From an uncultured Oscillospiraceae bacterium (GTDB lineage Bacteria; Bacillota; Clostridia; Oscillospirales; Oscillospiraceae): a DNA stretch of 64,000 bases. The translations under genes were made by a program, and so were the position numbers. Below the pieces are notes generated by a model that was given only the letters and a program-made list of their open reading frames with translations, had not been told where the DNA came from and searched no databases. Each line of letters starts with the position of its first letter. The stretch's first letter is position 1. The stretch lies in contig CAJOEH010000008.1 in NCBI GenBank assembly GCA_905233385.1, forward strand, positions 49,189 to 113,188, in the 5' to 3' direction. Below are positions 33,045 to 41,858 of this stretch, one piece after another.

Positions 33045-34195
33045 GCGATCCCGACCTCCGTTACGGCGTTTTTCAAATCAAGCAAATAGGCATCGTAGAT
33101 GTCTCCGCCCCAATCCTGCGGCAGCTCTGCCATATCTTCCATGCGGAAAAGGACATCTTCCAGCAGGACGGTGTATTTCACGACCGCGGGCAGTACGCTG
33201 TCCGCTTTCCCGGAAACGCGCCGGGCGTCTTCCGCGCGAGAACGCAGGAATTGCCGCCATTGATTCGGCCTGCGAAGCGAATAGGCTAAAACAGCGCTGT
33301 CATACCAGATACTGCGTTCGCCCGCCGTCTCCCAGTCGTAGAGGATCGTTTTTCCGCTGTCGTCCAACCAAATATTGCCGGTTTGCAGATCGCCGTGGCT
33401 CATGACCACGGGGATCTCTTCGGGGAGAACATCTTCGATGTGATGGTATATTTCAAGCAGCCGCAGCGTATCGTCGGCTGTTTTGATCTTCTTTTTTTCT
33501 TTCGCTTCCGCGCAGAGCGCGGCAATGCGTTCCGTCAAGCCGCGCAGGTAGGCGCGGGCGTCAACGGTATGCACCGTGTCGTCCGCCAGGGCTTTGATTG
33601 CGGCGAACGCGTCCGAAATGCCCTTCTGATACAGGGCTTCGTCCGTGACGCGCGCCAGCGGATGCCCTTGCAGGATGGGCTCAGTGAACCACTTCTCCCC
33701 CCACCGCTCGAGCGGCAGAAGGAAGTCGTAGGAATGATGCAGCCGGAACTGCAGTTGGTTTTGGAAATACTTATCGGAGAATCCGTCCTTGATCCTGCAG
33801 CCGACGATGCCGGTCCGGTAGTCAAAAAAGCGGATGCTTCGGTTGTTCGGCGCGATGACAAGATCGCGTCCCGCGGTCTCGGGCGGCGCAAGGCAGAAGC
33901 GGTAGGAGGAAAACAGGCGGCCCGTGTGCATCATCGCAAACACATAGGCTTTTACCGCGAGGTTCTTCAGTTTACTGCCGCGAACGTTCCATTCGCTGTA
34001 GAAAAACGCCTGCGCCCTCTTTGAGATCTTCGGCGGAAACAGGGCGGACAGCCCGGGCTTGATCACCAGATTCGCGTCCTTCTTCTGCCGCTTCAGCTTC
34101 ACGTCCGTATGCTCCGCTTCCCTGAAGTAAGCCTCCACCGTGGAGGCGAGCAGGCCGAAGAAATCTTCGCGTGCAAGCATGGAGGATAGATCCAT
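33041..34195 (-). CDS. Aminoglycoside-phosphotransferase-like (APH/choline kinase fold) protein
   Basis: 384 residues. The C-terminal half has VVMSHGDLQTGNIWLDD (catalytic Asp and Asn) and ILYDWETAG (metal Asp) of the APH/ChoK family, at about residues 271-300. The N-terminal 160 residues have no match that I recognise. The family phosphorylates small hydroxyl compounds (sugars, choline, homoserine). Position between a TMK-like gene (1-base overlap) and a nucleotidyltransferase-like gene suggests a phosphorylated capsule precursor. Confidence 0.75.
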   Translation of the reverse strand: MDLSSMLAREDFFGLLASTVEAYFREAEHTDVKLKRQKKDANLVIKPGLSALFPPKISKRAQAFFYSEWNVRGSKLKNLAVKAYVFAMMHTGRLFSSYRFCLAPPETAGRDLVIAPNNRSIRFFDYRTGIVGCRIKDGFSDKYFQNQLQFRLHHSYDFLLPLERWGEKWFTEPILQGHPLARVTDEALYQKGISDAFAAIKALADDTVHTVDARAYLRGLTERIAALCAEAKEKKKIKTADDTLRLLEIYHHIEDVLPEEIPVVMSHGDLQTGNIWLDDSGKTILYDWETAGERSIWYDSAVLAYSLRRPNQWRQFLRSRAEDARRVSGKADSVLPAVVKYTVLLEDVLFRMEDMAELPQDWGGDIYDAYLLDLKNAVTEVGIA

Positions 34196-34854
34196 CAGTT
34201 ATTGTCTCCTTTTTCCAAACCAAGCGCCTGCAGCACCTGCGCGTGCAGCTCCTCCCGCGGGAGGAGGCCGTCCATGATATGCGTCCAGCAGCCCTGCTCC
34301 GCATACGCGCAGTATGCCGCGATCTTCCGCCGCTTCATCTCGATATCCTCGATCCCGGCGGCGTTCTTCTGCCGGTCACGTTCCAGAGAGACCTCCGCCG
34401 GAACGAAAAACACGAAGGAAACCTTCGGCTTTGCGGAGAGTTTGCGCACGAGCTTCCACAGAACGGATCTCTCAAGATCGACGTGCGGAAAATCGAACTG
34501 CAATTCCACCGCCGTGTCCCAAAGATAGCGGTCGCAGAAGACATAGCGGTGCGTCAGATTCAGCAAACGGTAGTGGATCGCCCAGTACCAGCACAAATCC
34601 AGCATGGAGACCCGGTAGAGGAACTTCTCCTTTTTCGGGTTTGCGAAAAATGCCTTGCGATATTCCTGTTTGCCGGCGTCGTCCATCTTGCCGTCGCGGC
34701 GGACGAGCCTTTTCAGGAAGACGACGAGCGGCGTGCCGCGCGCCTTGCTCCATTTGGTAATGGAGCGCAAACGGTGTTCGCCGCAGTAGGCGCGCAGAAG
34801 GTCCAGCTGCGTGCTCTTGCCCGCGCTGTCGATACCGCTGAAACTAACGATCAT
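34195..34854 (-). CDS. Thymidylate-kinase-like P-loop kinase
   Basis: 219 residues. FSGIDSAGKSTQ (5-16) is a Walker A loop in the TMK style, and FCDRYLWDT (about 108-116) is the DR motif. FFVPAEVSLERDRQK resembles the lid/adenine region. In capsule loci such TMK-like proteins lack an assigned substrate; a housekeeping Tmk is unlikely in this operon. It begins one base after a glycosyltransferase stop and overlaps the APH-like gene. Confidence 0.78.
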   Translation of the reverse strand: MIVSFSGIDSAGKSTQLDLLRAYCGEHRLRSITKWSKARGTPLVVFLKRLVRRDGKMDDAGKQEYRKAFFANPKKEKFLYRVSMLDLCWYWAIHYRLLNLTHRYVFCDRYLWDTAVELQFDFPHVDLERSVLWKLVRKLSAKPKVSFVFFVPAEVSLERDRQKNAAGIEDIEMKRRKIAAYCAYAEQGCWTHIMDGLLPREELHAQVLQALGLEKGDNN

Positions 34855-34855
34855 A

Positions 34856-35962
34856 CTATAACACCCATTCCGTAAAGATCGATCTCAGTTTATCATGGAA
34901 CGCGCTTTCCTCCGCCAAAACTTCCCGATACAGCTTTGCACAGCCGTCCAGAAACGCCTCCGCCCGAAAACCCGCGAGATACGCCGTGATCTGTTCATCC
35001 AGATCCCGATCGAAGCCGTTCACCGCAAGGCCGAGATGATACTCGTCTATGATTTCCGCAAGATACGTGCCTTTGGAAGCAACCAGCGGGCAGCGGAACA
35101 CGATTGCATCATAGAGCCTGTTCGGCAGCGGGGTCGCGTCGCCGAGCGAAAGATGTTCCGCCGCGTTCGCGTAGACTGCGTTGATCAAATGCGTGCGGGA
35201 GTAGATTTCCGGTTTCTGCCGCACATTGAACGCGCCTTCCAGCGATACGTTCCGGATCTTGTGCTCACGAATCAGTTCTTCGATATTGCACCCGGGAACG
35301 ATCCTGCCGACAAAGCGCAGATGATACTTCGGGTTGTTCGCCAATGTCAGAAGCATGGCTTCCGTTTGCCGGTCCAGCCGGACATTTCCTACAAAAGAAA
35401 TCTCGATCGGCTCATCGAAAACGAATTCACTTTTAGGCGTCTGCTCGGTAACTGTAATATTGTGATTCGGAACGATTTTTTCATGTGGTTCCAGAAAACG
35501 CAGAAAGCCCTTCGAGGAGATTGTCGTCATCGCGGACTTGTCGATCAGCGACATCACCAGGCGGCGATAGAGGCTGTATTTTTCCTGCGTATAATCGCGA
35601 ATATCCAAAACGTATCGGTTCTTGTACTTCCGTTTCAAGAAGGAGGAGAGCAGGACTGCGGGGTGCGTCGTCAGAACGATCAGTCCCGCGTATTGTCTGT
35701 TCCGCAGGAGCTTCTTCGCTTCCCTTCTCCATCTGAGAAAGCCGGCAATCTTCCCGATCATGCCCGGGCGGACCGATCTGCGGATCACAAGCTCCGTTCG
35801 GTCTTCCGATTCCGCCGTTTCACCGTCCGTGCTGCGATCCCAGAGAATGCTTTGATACGGTATCTGCATCCGGTCGAGCGTCTGCTCATATTTATCCAGG
35901 TACGGAACGGCAAGCTTGTCCCAAAATGCTACGATACCGATACAATTCTTGCTTTCACTCAT
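34856..35962 (-). CDS. Glycosyltransferase (GT-B fold)
   Basis: 368 residues. IVLTTHPAVLLSSFLKRKY and YVLDIRDY form the N-terminal domain; EISFVGNVRLDRQTEAML begins the C-terminal domain, and ATPLPNRLYDAIVFRCPLV holds the donor-site region. It is a distant family 4 type. Start ATG follows the FemAB-like stop by one base. Donor and acceptor unknown. Confidence 0.75.
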   Translation of the reverse strand: MSESKNCIGIVAFWDKLAVPYLDKYEQTLDRMQIPYQSILWDRSTDGETAESEDRTELVIRRSVRPGMIGKIAGFLRWRREAKKLLRNRQYAGLIVLTTHPAVLLSSFLKRKYKNRYVLDIRDYTQEKYSLYRRLVMSLIDKSAMTTISSKGFLRFLEPHEKIVPNHNITVTEQTPKSEFVFDEPIEISFVGNVRLDRQTEAMLLTLANNPKYHLRFVGRIVPGCNIEELIREHKIRNVSLEGAFNVRQKPEIYSRTHLINAVYANAAEHLSLGDATPLPNRLYDAIVFRCPLVASKGTYLAEIIDEYHLGLAVNGFDRDLDEQITAYLAGFRAEAFLDGCAKLYREVLAEESAFHDKLRSIFTEWVL

Positions 35963-35963
35963 G

Positions 35964-36977
35964 TCATTTTTTCCGAAAGAGGAACCCTTTCGCCTTCATC
36001 ATTGCGTAATAGGCCTTCATGGCCGCGTTTCTCATCGGGATCAGCAGTTTTCTTTTGGAAAAGAGCATCTGCGCGTAACTGATCTCCACCGGTCCGAACT
36101 TCCGTTTATAGTCTCGGACGCCGCACATATCAAGCGTTGTGCAGCCGCGTTCTCTCCAATAACGCATTGCTGTCCAGATCATATATTCGTTAGGACGGTA
36201 ATGCTGGTCGGGGCGATAGCTTGCGCCGCCCCAATAATAGGCCGTCTGCCCGTATCCGATAAAGATCGATGTCGCAACACACCTGTCGTCGGGGCTGAGC
36301 ACGCGGAGGCAGAGCACGTTGCCGCTGTCCGAGAGAGAATGCAGCAGACGCTTGACCTTGTCGACAGAATAACTCGGGACCAAATTCTGCTTTGCGAAGA
36401 CGTCCTTCAGCTGGTCGTAATACTGTTCGGCGAACAAATCGTCAGGCGCAGCGATCTCGATCCTTGCGCCGCGTCGTTCAAACTGCCGGATAAAGTTCCT
36501 GCAATCTGTCTTCATCTGCTTGAACAGGCCCGCGTCGTCCTTTGCGATATCGAGTTCCAGCGAATCCATCCTGTTGGCCATGAACCCGGCATGTTCCGCC
36601 TCTTCCGCGGAAACGTCTCTGTCGATGATCTCGGCGTAACTGCATTTCAGTTCACGATACAAAAACGGAACAAGCTGCCGGAAAATCTCGCATTTGTTTT
36701 CCTTTTGCAGCAGATCCAAACCCATATAGCAGGTGCTCCATCCACTGAACGGACTGCCGCAGATCCGTACGCCGAATTTCTCTACGGTCGCGCCGGTAAA
36801 GTATCCCACGAGCTGACCGTCAGACGTGATCCGGACGAAGAACGGCTCCGCGCCGGCGTCCTCGCGAAGGAAGGTAAGCCACGGAAGCGTCGTATAGAGC
36901 CTTTTTCGCGGCAGATCGAGGTATTCTTCCGTATTCAATTCCCCGCGCGGTATCAGGGAAAACTGATACTGTTTCAT
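35964..36977 (-). CDS. FemAB-like / GNAT-fold acyltransferase (second copy)
   Basis: 337 residues. MKTDCRNFIRQFERRGARIEIA and YYWGGASYRPDQHYRPNEYMIW in part match the FemX/PEP-CTERM-associated FemAB group (two linked GNAT folds), ending in LDMCGVRDYKRKFGP. Relatives attach amino acids from aminoacyl-tRNA to a sugar or lipid-linked acceptor, so it could add an amino acid to the capsule unit. The ATG at 36977 overlaps the propeller gene stop (ATGA). An in-frame ATG at 36992 is possible. Confidence 0.75.
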   Translation of the reverse strand: MKQYQFSLIPRGELNTEEYLDLPRKRLYTTLPWLTFLREDAGAEPFFVRITSDGQLVGYFTGATVEKFGVRICGSPFSGWSTCYMGLDLLQKENKCEIFRQLVPFLYRELKCSYAEIIDRDVSAEEAEHAGFMANRMDSLELDIAKDDAGLFKQMKTDCRNFIRQFERRGARIEIAAPDDLFAEQYYDQLKDVFAKQNLVPSYSVDKVKRLLHSLSDSGNVLCLRVLSPDDRCVATSIFIGYGQTAYYWGGASYRPDQHYRPNEYMIWTAMRYWRERGCTTLDMCGVRDYKRKFGPVEISYAQMLFSKRKLLIPMRNAAMKAYYAMMKAKGFLFRKK

Positions 36978-38068
36978 TTGGTTTCCATCCATAACGTCTT
37001 TCCGTCCAGTTTTGAAACGCTCTGACCGACGACGCAGATCGTTCCGACCTCCGTTTCCGGAAGGCGGAAATTTCCGAATTGAAACGGAACCATCGGCCAA
37101 TAGTCTTTTTTCCGGCGGACGATCTCCCGAAAGCCGTCTTCCGGTGAGCCGCAGACCACGGTAGCATGGCGGCTGTGAACGCCTTTCCCCAACCGGTAAG
37201 ACAGCAGATATCTCAAGCCAGAGCGGCTGCTGTCAGGTTCAACGCTGGTCGCAAACAGGTATTGAACGCGGCCGTCTTCGCAGGTGATCCTCCGGGAGAA
37301 AATGCACGGGCCGTTCAGTGCGTACAGCGCAGTCAGTTCCTTCGTAGTTTCGTTGTAATAATAAATATAATTGTCGCAAAGCGGCGTATCGGTCGCGTAA
37401 AGGATTCCGTCCTTGACCGGATAAACAGCGCAGGTTCTGTACTGCTGCTTTCCGACCAGCAAAGGATGCACATCGCGAAATCCGTCTCTGGCCTCCCAGA
37501 TCCCGGACTCCGCGTCGCTGTCGCCGGTGCAGATTAGAACGCGCGCGTTGTCCGCATCAGGGCAAAGGCCATGCACGTGCCGGATCTTTCCCGCAGGAAA
37601 CGCATAAGCCTTTTGCGCCTTCGTCCCATCGCAGGAATAGACTCCAGTCTCCTCCATCTGCAGGTTTCCCCAGTAATCTCCAAAAAGGAATCCGTCCTGA
37701 AACCCTTCGACTGAAGTGATGCTTGCAATCGACAGCGGGTTGTTCATTCCGTCCCGATACGCTTGTATCAAGCGGAGGGACTTCGCTCGAACATCAAGCC
37801 GATAGAGTCCGCCGCTCCACGAGATCAGATAAGCATGATCTCCGGCGCGGATCGCGAAACGCGGTTCCCTGCGCAGAAGGCGCTCCAGCGGTCTCCATTT
37901 TGCCGCGAAGCGCAGAACGGTGGAGCCCGGAAGCCTGCAAAGCAGCTCCGGCCTTTTCCCGTCTTCGCTGCGGAAGATCGCACCTCTGCGGAAAAACAGA
38001 CGTTCCTCTCCGTCTGCGTAGAGAAGTATCCCTTTGATCACATTTCCGCTCTGCAAGCTATTTGTCAT
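36974..38068 (-). CDS. Predicted beta-propeller-like protein of unknown function
   Basis: 363 residues, no signal peptide, no membrane segment. The sequence alternates short hydrophobic strands with G-rich turns about every 45-55 residues (YADGEERLFFRRG, GDHAYLISWSGGLYRLD, GDYWGNL, VLICTGDSDAESGIWEA, DGILYATDTP, YLFATSVEPDSS), as in BNR/Kelch-like propellers. No catalytic set is recognisable. It is embedded between a glycosyltransferase (11-base overlap) and a FemAB-like gene (4-base overlap). It could be a sugar-binding or glycoside-processing protein; cytoplasmic location makes the second less likely. Confidence 0.65.
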   Translation of the reverse strand: MTNSLQSGNVIKGILLYADGEERLFFRRGAIFRSEDGKRPELLCRLPGSTVLRFAAKWRPLERLLRREPRFAIRAGDHAYLISWSGGLYRLDVRAKSLRLIQAYRDGMNNPLSIASITSVEGFQDGFLFGDYWGNLQMEETGVYSCDGTKAQKAYAFPAGKIRHVHGLCPDADNARVLICTGDSDAESGIWEARDGFRDVHPLLVGKQQYRTCAVYPVKDGILYATDTPLCDNYIYYYNETTKELTALYALNGPCIFSRRITCEDGRVQYLFATSVEPDSSRSGLRYLLSYRLGKGVHSRHATVVCGSPEDGFREIVRRKKDYWPMVPFQFGNFRLPETEVGTICVVGQSVSKLDGKTLWMETK

Positions 38069-39260
38069 AGGATCGCAGTATCCTTTCACAGGTATGTGCC
38101 GCGGTATAGTTTTGCTCCAGATAGCGGCGGGCGTTTGCGCCCATGGCTTCGCGATCCGCCCGCTGCAGCTTGTCCACCGCGGCCAGCACGGAGGCGGGAT
38201 CGCCGGAATTGCAGGCGACGCCGAAGCCGTTTTCTTCCGCGATCGCGCCCATATCCGTCGCGTCGTCGGTGCAGACGAGCAGCGGCAGGCTGTTTTCCAT
38301 ATAGGACAGCGCGCGGGACGGGTAATTCGGGATCGTGAAGCGCGGGTCGAGGAAGACGACGCCGACGTCGCAGCCCGCCGCCACCTCGTCGTACTCCTCC
38401 TTCGGCATCAAGGGGCAGCGCAGGATGTTATCCGGCTGCTCCTGCGCGGTGAAATCGTCGATCAGCAGAGCGTCCGTGCCGCTGCCGCAGATGAGGAAGA
38501 AGCAGTCTTTCCGCTCCTTTAGCAGCCGCAGGCAGGCGACCAGCGCAGGAAGCCCCTGCGGTCTTCCGAGGTTGCCGCCGAGCAGATAAACGGTCGTGTC
38601 TTCCGGGATGTCTAATCTTTGATGCACAGCTTCCCTTGCGGCGCAGCGGTCGGCTCGTTCGCCGGGAATGATCCCATTGGGGCAAAGCTCCGCGTTTCCA
38701 GCCGGAATGTCCGGATTATTCGCAAGAAGGTATTTGATATTCGCGGGCGACATACAGCCGATCCGATCTGAGACGCGATAGAGCTTCTTTTCCTGTCTTC
38801 GGAAATACCGGTAGATCGGGCTGCGCTTGGAGAACATGCCCAGATCCACCGCGTTCTGCGGGAAAATATCCTTCAGCATCAGATAGGTCGGGCAGCCGAA
38901 GAGCTTTTTGAGCTTCCGCACCGGCCCTGCGAGGGTGATCGGCGGCGTCGAATACAGGATGAGATCGAACTTTTCCCTGCCGAGATGCTTGCGGACCGCA
39001 CGGTAGTAGCGGCCGCTCAGCGTGACGGTCGAAATGCCCTTCTCAATGAGCGACACGCCGGCGGTGTTGCCGATTTGGACGGTCAGGATCGTGTGCGTCG
39101 GGTAGTCGGTCCGGGCCGTCTTTTCCCCGGTGCTCTTCTGCCGCGGCGTGACGATAAAGGGGCGGTGTCCCTTTGCGATCAGCTCCAGCATCAGGTCGGA
39201 GTAGATATTGTGCATATCGACGTCGGTAAAGACGTTCATCGTCAGAAAAAGAATGTTCAT
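38058..39260 (-). CDS. Glycosyltransferase family 4 (WcaI/WbuB-like)
   Basis: 400 residues. MNILFLTMNVFTDVDMHNIY opens the N-domain; GCPTYLMLKDIFPQNAVDLG is a stretch characteristic of WbuB, an L-FucNAc transferase. CDVGVVFLDPRF and NYPSRALSYMENSLPLL supply the donor-site helix. With CapF/CapG nearby an L-FucNAc donor is plausible but unproven. Confidence 0.85.
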   Translation of the reverse strand: MNILFLTMNVFTDVDMHNIYSDLMLELIAKGHRPFIVTPRQKSTGEKTARTDYPTHTILTVQIGNTAGVSLIEKGISTVTLSGRYYRAVRKHLGREKFDLILYSTPPITLAGPVRKLKKLFGCPTYLMLKDIFPQNAVDLGMFSKRSPIYRYFRRQEKKLYRVSDRIGCMSPANIKYLLANNPDIPAGNAELCPNGIIPGERADRCAAREAVHQRLDIPEDTTVYLLGGNLGRPQGLPALVACLRLLKERKDCFFLICGSGTDALLIDDFTAQEQPDNILRCPLMPKEEYDEVAAGCDVGVVFLDPRFTIPNYPSRALSYMENSLPLLVCTDDATDMGAIAEENGFGVACNSGDPASVLAAVDKLQRADREAMGANARRYLEQNYTAAHTCERILRSYDK

Positions 39261-39284
39261 AGGCGTCCGCCTTGTCGTTATGAT

Positions 39285-40265
39285 TTATGCTCTGTACAGC
39301 GGGAAGAAATTCGGATCGTCCGGCATCCCGCCGAGCTGCTTGATCCGTTCGTCGGCAAGTTTGACGTAGGCGTCCTGATCGAAGATCATCGTGCCGACGT
39401 AGAACGGAACCGGAGCCGCTTTCGTGAAGCTCCGCTTATAGCGGTAGATCCCGTCGTCGTCATGGTAGCCGCCGCCGAGGACGAAGCCGCGCTTGCCGGT
39501 ATCCACGCACAGCTTGATCACCTCGTCCTTCAGATAATCGTTCGGCCGCATGTGGTAGAAACTCGCGTCGGTGCCGCCGAGGAAGGAATAGACGTACTGC
39601 TCGGAGATCAGCACCAGCTCCGTGGAGATGATCACGCCGTCCTTCAGCACGTGGAAGAACAGGTAGTTATACGGGATATAGGAGGCGATCTTCTCAAAGA
39701 AGCTCTTGGGGAAATAGAAGTATTCTCTGGCCTCGTTGCGGTTCATGGTGTCGTAATAGATCCGCATGAAATCGTCGATATGATCCATGTTCTGCTCGAT
39801 CACGACGTTCAGCCCGTACTCATGGGCTTTTTTCACGTTCTTGCGAACCTTGTGCTCGTACTCCATCCAGAGGGTGTCGTAGGGGCGGTCGGTCGGGACG
39901 ATGATATTGTCCTTGACGAATCGCGTCGTTCCGTAGTACCGCGCGCGCACGTCCGTGTTGTCCGTCAGATGGAAGCGGACGAACTCGCTGACGATCCCGC
40001 GCTGCCGGCAGTAATCCTTGAACGCCGCGGAGAAGCTCTGCATGAGCTTGTCCTTGTCGGTGCTGTTCAGGATGATCGGGCCGCCGTAGCCGTAGGGGGT
40101 GGAAATGTCGTAGAGCGTCCGTCCGTCGATCCGGATCGGGATCTCGCGGAGCAGGAAGGTATGACGAACCTCGCCGAACTCGTTTTTGAGCTCAAATACG
40201 CCGCTCGGTCCGTCCGTCTCTTCAAAGACGCGGGCGTAGGCAGGGCTGAAACAGATGTCAGACAT
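39285..40265 (-). CDS. FemAB-like / GNAT-fold acyltransferase (first copy)
   Basis: 326 residues. MEYEHKVRKNVKKAHEYGL is the signature turn-helix of FemABX-type proteins; FLGGTDASFYHMRPNDYLKDE and FVLGGGYHDDDGIYRYKRSF complete the second GNAT fold. In this family tRNA-dependent amino-acid transfer is known for peptidoglycan; capsule homologs are uncharacterised. Its ATG at 40265 overlaps the aminotransferase-like gene by eight bases. The paralog at 35964-36977 shares the motifs but is not close. Confidence 0.78.
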   Translation of the reverse strand: MSDICFSPAYARVFEETDGPSGVFELKNEFGEVRHTFLLREIPIRIDGRTLYDISTPYGYGGPIILNSTDKDKLMQSFSAAFKDYCRQRGIVSEFVRFHLTDNTDVRARYYGTTRFVKDNIIVPTDRPYDTLWMEYEHKVRKNVKKAHEYGLNVVIEQNMDHIDDFMRIYYDTMNRNEAREYFYFPKSFFEKIASYIPYNYLFFHVLKDGVIISTELVLISEQYVYSFLGGTDASFYHMRPNDYLKDEVIKLCVDTGKRGFVLGGGYHDDDGIYRYKRSFTKAAPVPFYVGTMIFDQDAYVKLADERIKQLGGMPDDPNFFPLYRA

Positions 40266-41337
40266 GATCCAGGAATCTCCCAATTTCTTCAGCAATTCTC
40301 CGCATATCCGCCGGCGAATACCGCTGATCGCAGACCGCGGAGATCTCAATATCGAACAGCGGCGTGCGTTCGCCGCGGAATGTGTGCTCGCTCGTCCGCG
40401 GCCAGTGCCGCGGGAAATAGAAGCCGCGCTGAACCAAATGCGCGTGCAGCGCGTCCCGCAGTTCCGGCGTCGTCACGATCGGCACGAACAGCGGACAGTC
40501 GTCGTCGCGCACGGCAGGAAACAGGCATTTTACCTGTTCCGAACGCAGACCGTCGATCTCCTCCGTCAGGCAGAGGGCGTTCTCCCTGCGTCTGCCGCGG
40601 AGCAAATCTGCGTCGAGGTCGGAAAGACGCTCCATGGAGCGTTCATCTGCGGCTTTTCCGCGGTAGTGCCGCTCCAGGCAGGCCTCCGCGTCGGAAAACA
40701 TCCGCAGGAAGGTCTGCTTGTCGTCCGATTCTTCTCGGATATAGGCGCGTTTCAGATCGAAGGCGCGGTTGCGGAGATCGGCGTACTCCGGGCAGGCTTC
40801 CAAAGGCGGGAGCAGCATCGGTCCGCTCGTCTTCAGGCAGAAGCCGAGATTGATATCCGTCCACTTGCGGACGCTGCCGCAGAGATAATCTGCCGGGAAG
40901 GAAAACGCGCGAAACTCCGGCATCAGCAGCGAATGGGTCGTGTCAAAGATGACGGTCCTGCCGCTGTTTCGCAGCGTTTCGGCAAAGGCGCGAAGCGCCG
41001 GACTACCGAAGCCGAAGTATTCCATGAGCAGGACGACGTCGCCGTCCGCTGTCGCAGGCAGGTCGAATTCGATCCCGTCCGCGCCGGCGTACGCTTCGTA
41101 AAACGCGACGGAAAAGCCGCGCGCGAGGAACGGTTCGATCATTGTATGGCAGCAGTAGGACGGCAGATACGCCTTTCCTGCCCGCTGCGTGCGCAGGATA
41201 TCGGTAAGGACGAGATCCTGCGCCGTTCTTCCGCTCAGCGCAAGGCGCAGGCCGTCGATATCGGGCAGGACGCGCCCGCCGTTTCCGCCGGGCTGACAGC
41301 CCGTCCAGAATTCGCCGCCGATCTCCCGTCTCATCAT
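40258..41337 (-). CDS. DegT/DnrJ-like PLP-fold protein
   Basis: 359 residues, fold type I aminotransferase. YLPSYCCHTMIEPFLARGF is the N-terminal aldimine-side region; TVIFDTTHSLLM holds the PLP-ring Asp; CGSVRKWTDINLG holds the probable PLP lysine. The sequence is distant from the sugar 3- and 4-aminotransferases. It could aminate a keto sugar or make a small amino compound used by the FemAB-like proteins. ATG ATG start overlapping the upstream GNAT stop. Confidence 0.7.
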   Translation of the reverse strand: MMRREIGGEFWTGCQPGGNGGRVLPDIDGLRLALSGRTAQDLVLTDILRTQRAGKAYLPSYCCHTMIEPFLARGFSVAFYEAYAGADGIEFDLPATADGDVVLLMEYFGFGSPALRAFAETLRNSGRTVIFDTTHSLLMPEFRAFSFPADYLCGSVRKWTDINLGFCLKTSGPMLLPPLEACPEYADLRNRAFDLKRAYIREESDDKQTFLRMFSDAEACLERHYRGKAADERSMERLSDLDADLLRGRRRENALCLTEEIDGLRSEQVKCLFPAVRDDDCPLFVPIVTTPELRDALHAHLVQRGFYFPRHWPRTSEHTFRGERTPLFDIEISAVCDQRYSPADMRRIAEEIGRFLDHV

Positions 41338-41858
41338 GGATCGGATTTCAGGCGGGAGTAGGACTTCATATCAACGTAGGCGCCGTTTTTGAAGACCCGC
41401 GAACGCAGAATGCCGTCGAGACGGTAGCCGCACTTTTGGAACAGGGCCTCGGAGATCGTATTGTAGGAAACGATATCCGCGTAGAGGCACTGCAGGCGCA
41501 GCTCGTCGAAGGCGTAGGCCGTCAGCGTCTTCACGGCGTCCGTTCCGTAGCCCTTCCCTCTTGCGGGCTCGTCGAGCTTGAGGTGAATCTGCGCCGTGCC
41601 GTTCTTCTGGTCGATGTCGCTGAGGATCACCGTGCCGAGGCCGGTCTCCGGCTGATCGCGCAGGGCGATGATGCAGCGCAGGATGTTCGGCGCGTTCTTC
41701 TGCTGTTCCGTCCAGCTCTCCTGCGCCTGACAGGAGACGGGATACGAGCTGCCGCCGAGCATGTGCTCGGTAGACGGATCGTTGATCAGCCGAAGCAGCA
41801 GGGCGTTGTCTTCTTTTTCAATGGCGCGAAGCAGAACACGTTCTCCATAGATATTCAT
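41334..41858 (-). CDS. GNAT N-acetyltransferase (RimJ/RimL-like)
   Basis: 174 residues. GKGYGTDAVKTLTAYAFDELRLQ in two parts is the acetyl-CoA loop and following helix; NTISEALFQKCGYRLDG is the fourth motif. In the position of PglD, it may acetylate the amino sugar produced by the PglE-like aminotransferase, as in WecD/PseH, which are GNAT enzymes. It overlaps the sugar transferase gene by four bases. Confidence 0.83.
   Translation of the reverse strand: MNIYGERVLLRAIEKEDNALLLRLINDPSTEHMLGGSSYPVSCQAQESWTEQQKNAPNILRCIIALRDQPETGLGTVILSDIDQKNGTAQIHLKLDEPARGKGYGTDAVKTLTAYAFDELRLQCLYADIVSYNTISEALFQKCGYRLDGILRSRVFKNGAYVDMKSYSRLKSDP

Noticed and set aside
34195..34854. Housekeeping thymidylate kinase
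   Set aside because: Position inside the capsule operon and divergence outside the P-loop and DR motif argue for a specialised kinase.
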